Source: Alphaproteobacteria bacterium
GTDB taxonomy: Bacteria > Pseudomonadota > Alphaproteobacteria > Caulobacterales > Maricaulaceae
Length of the DNA: 6,878 nucleotides
Direction: 5' to 3'
NCBI GenBank assembly: GCA_030428405.1
Contig: JAUIEH010000146.1
Span: 1-6,878 of the forward strand
Position numbers and translations under genes: made by a program. The notes below the pieces were generated by a model. The model was given only the letters and a program-made list of their open reading frames with translations. It had not been told where the DNA came from and ran no database searches. This document shows, one piece after another, positions 5,713-6,878 of this stretch (the first letter of the stretch is position 1; every line of letters starts with the position of its first letter).

Positions 5713-6306
5713 ATGTTCAGTTTCATCGCCACCCCGTCCAAATCGCTAAGCGCGGCAGCCTTGTTCGCCGCGGTCAGTTTCACCGGCCTGACGGCGGCGC
5801 CCGCCTTCGCCGACCGCCCCAGCGGCGGCGACATGAGGCCCGGCGCTGAACTCTGCACGCCCTTGGAGATCTACTGGATCGACTCCTATGAGGCGCAGCA
5901 ATGCTTCCTCAGCGGCGGCGAGCTTTATTGCAGCGGCTTCAACCAGTGGCAGTGCTGCGACGACGACGCCAGCTGCTCGACCTCGGGCGAATATTCCTCG
6001 CGCATAGACCGTGTCGCGCCGGGATATGGCGATCGCCTGCAGGACTCGCCGCATGTGAATGCGCGCAACCGGGCCCCGCGCGCGGATAATCGCCGCGTTC
6101 GCGACTATCGAGGACGCGCGCCGGAACGCCGGGCGAACGGCCGTGTGGAAAACCGTCGACGCGCAGCGGATCGCGTGCGTGACAATCGCCGGCCGAGCGT
6201 GCGCGTGCGCAGCGGCGATGACCGTAACACGCGGACCCGCGACAATCGCCGCAACGACCCCTGCGCTTCCGACCGCGTCGATTGTCTGCCGCGTTCCGAC
6301 GACTAA
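5713..6306 (+). CDS. Secreted six-cysteine protein with Arg-rich tail, paralogue B, 197 aa
   Basis: GGAG (5701-5704) stands eight bases before the ATG. Residues 1-33 are a signal peptide with probable cleavage after AAPAFA, followed by DRPSGG. The cysteine core is C48, C64, C73, C81, C82, C88 with spacing C-x15-C-x8-C-x7-CC-x5-C, identical to paralogue A at 1712-2137. It includes SGGELYC and QWQCC. The tail (about 115-182) is a low-complexity, strongly basic segment with repeated [DE]NRR units at residues 125-128, 146-149, 157-160 and 177-180. It is probably disordered and could bind acidic polymers such as LPS, nucleic acid or phospholipid. A second cysteine pair, C184 and C191, closes the protein. 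It begins 168 bases after the TPR-CHAT stop on the same strand. No family is recognised; function unknown. Confidence 0.9.
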   Translation: MFSFIATPSKSLSAAALFAAVSFTGLTAAPAFADRPSGGDMRPGAELCTPLEIYWIDSYEAQQCFLSGGELYCSGFNQWQCCDDDASCSTSGEYSSRIDRVAPGYGDRLQDSPHVNARNRAPRADNRRVRDYRGRAPERRANGRVENRRRAADRVRDNRRPSVRVRSGDDRNTRTRDNRRNDPCASDRVDCLPRSDD

Positions 6307-6458
6307 GCGCGGCGGGAAACGCGTCCGGCGCGTCGCAGAATTGATGCGGCGCGCTGGCACGTCGCGGCGCGCCTTGTGACGGGCGCATTCGACGGCACTA
6401 TGGCCATGCTGCGTTTCGCTGGCGCATCACGCCACCCAATCAGACGACAGGCAAAGAC

Positions 6459-6878
6459 ATGAAACCGCTTTTGCTTAGCATCGCCACGGCCGGCCTCGGC
6501 GCAATCGCTCTGTCCGCCCAGGCGGCGGCGACATGTTCCCAGGAGATGGATGGCGCGGACACTGAAGCGCTCTACATGTCGTATCGCACCGCGCAAACGA
6601 CGAGCGAAGCCGCGGCGATCGCGTCCTGCCTTCTCACGCGCGACTTCAGCGCGCTGGGCCTTGTCGGCGCCGACGCCGCCATGCTGCGCGCGGATTTCGC
6701 GGACGCGCTAGCGGAAAATGGCGAACACGACCGCGCCGTCGCCATCCTTACTACGCTCGCCGATCAGCCCGACGGAGATGGTCCGGCGGCGGAATATGCC
6801 CGGCTGCCCGCGCTGATCCAGTTGGCGGCGCTGGAAGCCGAGCGCGAAAATTTTGACGAGGCGCGCCGCTATATCGAT
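6459..6878 (+). CDS. Exported, probably TPR-containing protein (5' part, cut by the window edge)
   Basis: The ATG at 6459 opens a frame that runs to the window end, giving the first 140 residues. A weak AGG (6449-6451) lies seven bases upstream. Residues 1-24 are a signal peptide (MKPLLLSIATAGLGAIALSA, cleavage probably around AQAAA before T25-C26). The first cysteine is not in a good lipobox, so a soluble periplasmic product is more likely than a lipoprotein. From about residue 70 there are helical, TPR-like pairs: MLRADFADALAENGEHDRAV, then LIQLAALEAERENFDEARRY with the TPR-type small and aromatic residues. The gene is 152 bases after Cys-rich paralogue B on the same strand with no convincing terminator between. 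It may belong to the same transcription unit and, as another exported TPR protein, could be a partner of the TPR-CHAT protease. The C-terminal domain is out of view. Confidence 0.87.
   Translation, partial: MKPLLLSIATAGLGAIALSAQAAATCSQEMDGADTEALYMSYRTAQTTSEAAAIASCLLTRDFSALGLVGADAAMLRADFADALAENGEHDRAVAILTTLADQPDGDGPAAEYARLPALIQLAALEAERENFDEARRYID

Noticed and set aside
5746..6360. A 204-residue minus-strand open frame opposite Cys-rich paralogue B
   Set aside because: Its composition is that of an antisense shadow (Ala/Arg/Val-rich, no motif), and the plus frame has a signal peptide, ribosome binding site and a paralogue.
6348..6373. GGCGCGC (6348-6354) / GCGCGCC (6367-6373) hairpin after Cys-rich B as a terminator
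   Set aside because: Only seven pairs around a 12-base loop, a low-complexity GC arm and no T-run after it; expected by chance in this composition.

Overview
The window is GC-rich and looks like the chromosome of an alphaproteobacterium. A Hyphomonadaceae/Maricaulales-type (Caulobacterales-related) lineage would fit. The main arguments are a close match to the alphaproteobacterial general-stress (EcfG) promoter consensus, the glycine-zipper lipoprotein, and the signal-peptide-bearing TPR-CHAT architecture. The taxonomic placement is inference from gene style, not from a marker gene.

Left part (1-1718): the 3' end of an unrecognised gene; a small glycine-zipper outer-membrane-type lipoprotein (280-627) behind a GGAAC-N16-CGTT promoter and closed by a textbook intrinsic terminator (649-679); a stand-alone response-regulator receiver domain with a degenerate acidic pocket (838-1293); and a small hypothetical gene (1389-1718).

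Right part (1712-6878): the centre is a 1049-residue exported protein with about eleven 42-residue TPRs, a coiled-coil linker and a C-terminal CHAT (caspase-like) protease domain with an intact His-Cys pair. It is flanked by two divergent paralogues of a small secreted cysteine-rich protein. One lies upstream on the minus strand (1712-2137) and one downstream on the plus strand (5713-6306). Both have a signal peptide ending just before Asp-Arg, six cysteines with identical spacing (C-x15-C-x8-C-x7-CC-x5-C), and an Arg-rich, probably disordered tail. The start of another exported, probably TPR-containing protein follows (6459 to the window edge). All four products carry export signals, so if they act together they do so in the periplasm or at the cell surface.

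The most interesting proposal is that the periplasmic TPR-CHAT protease and the flanking Cys-rich paralogues form a functional unit, with the small proteins as substrates, regulators or toxins. The paralogy and the export signals are read directly from the sequence; the functional link is inference.
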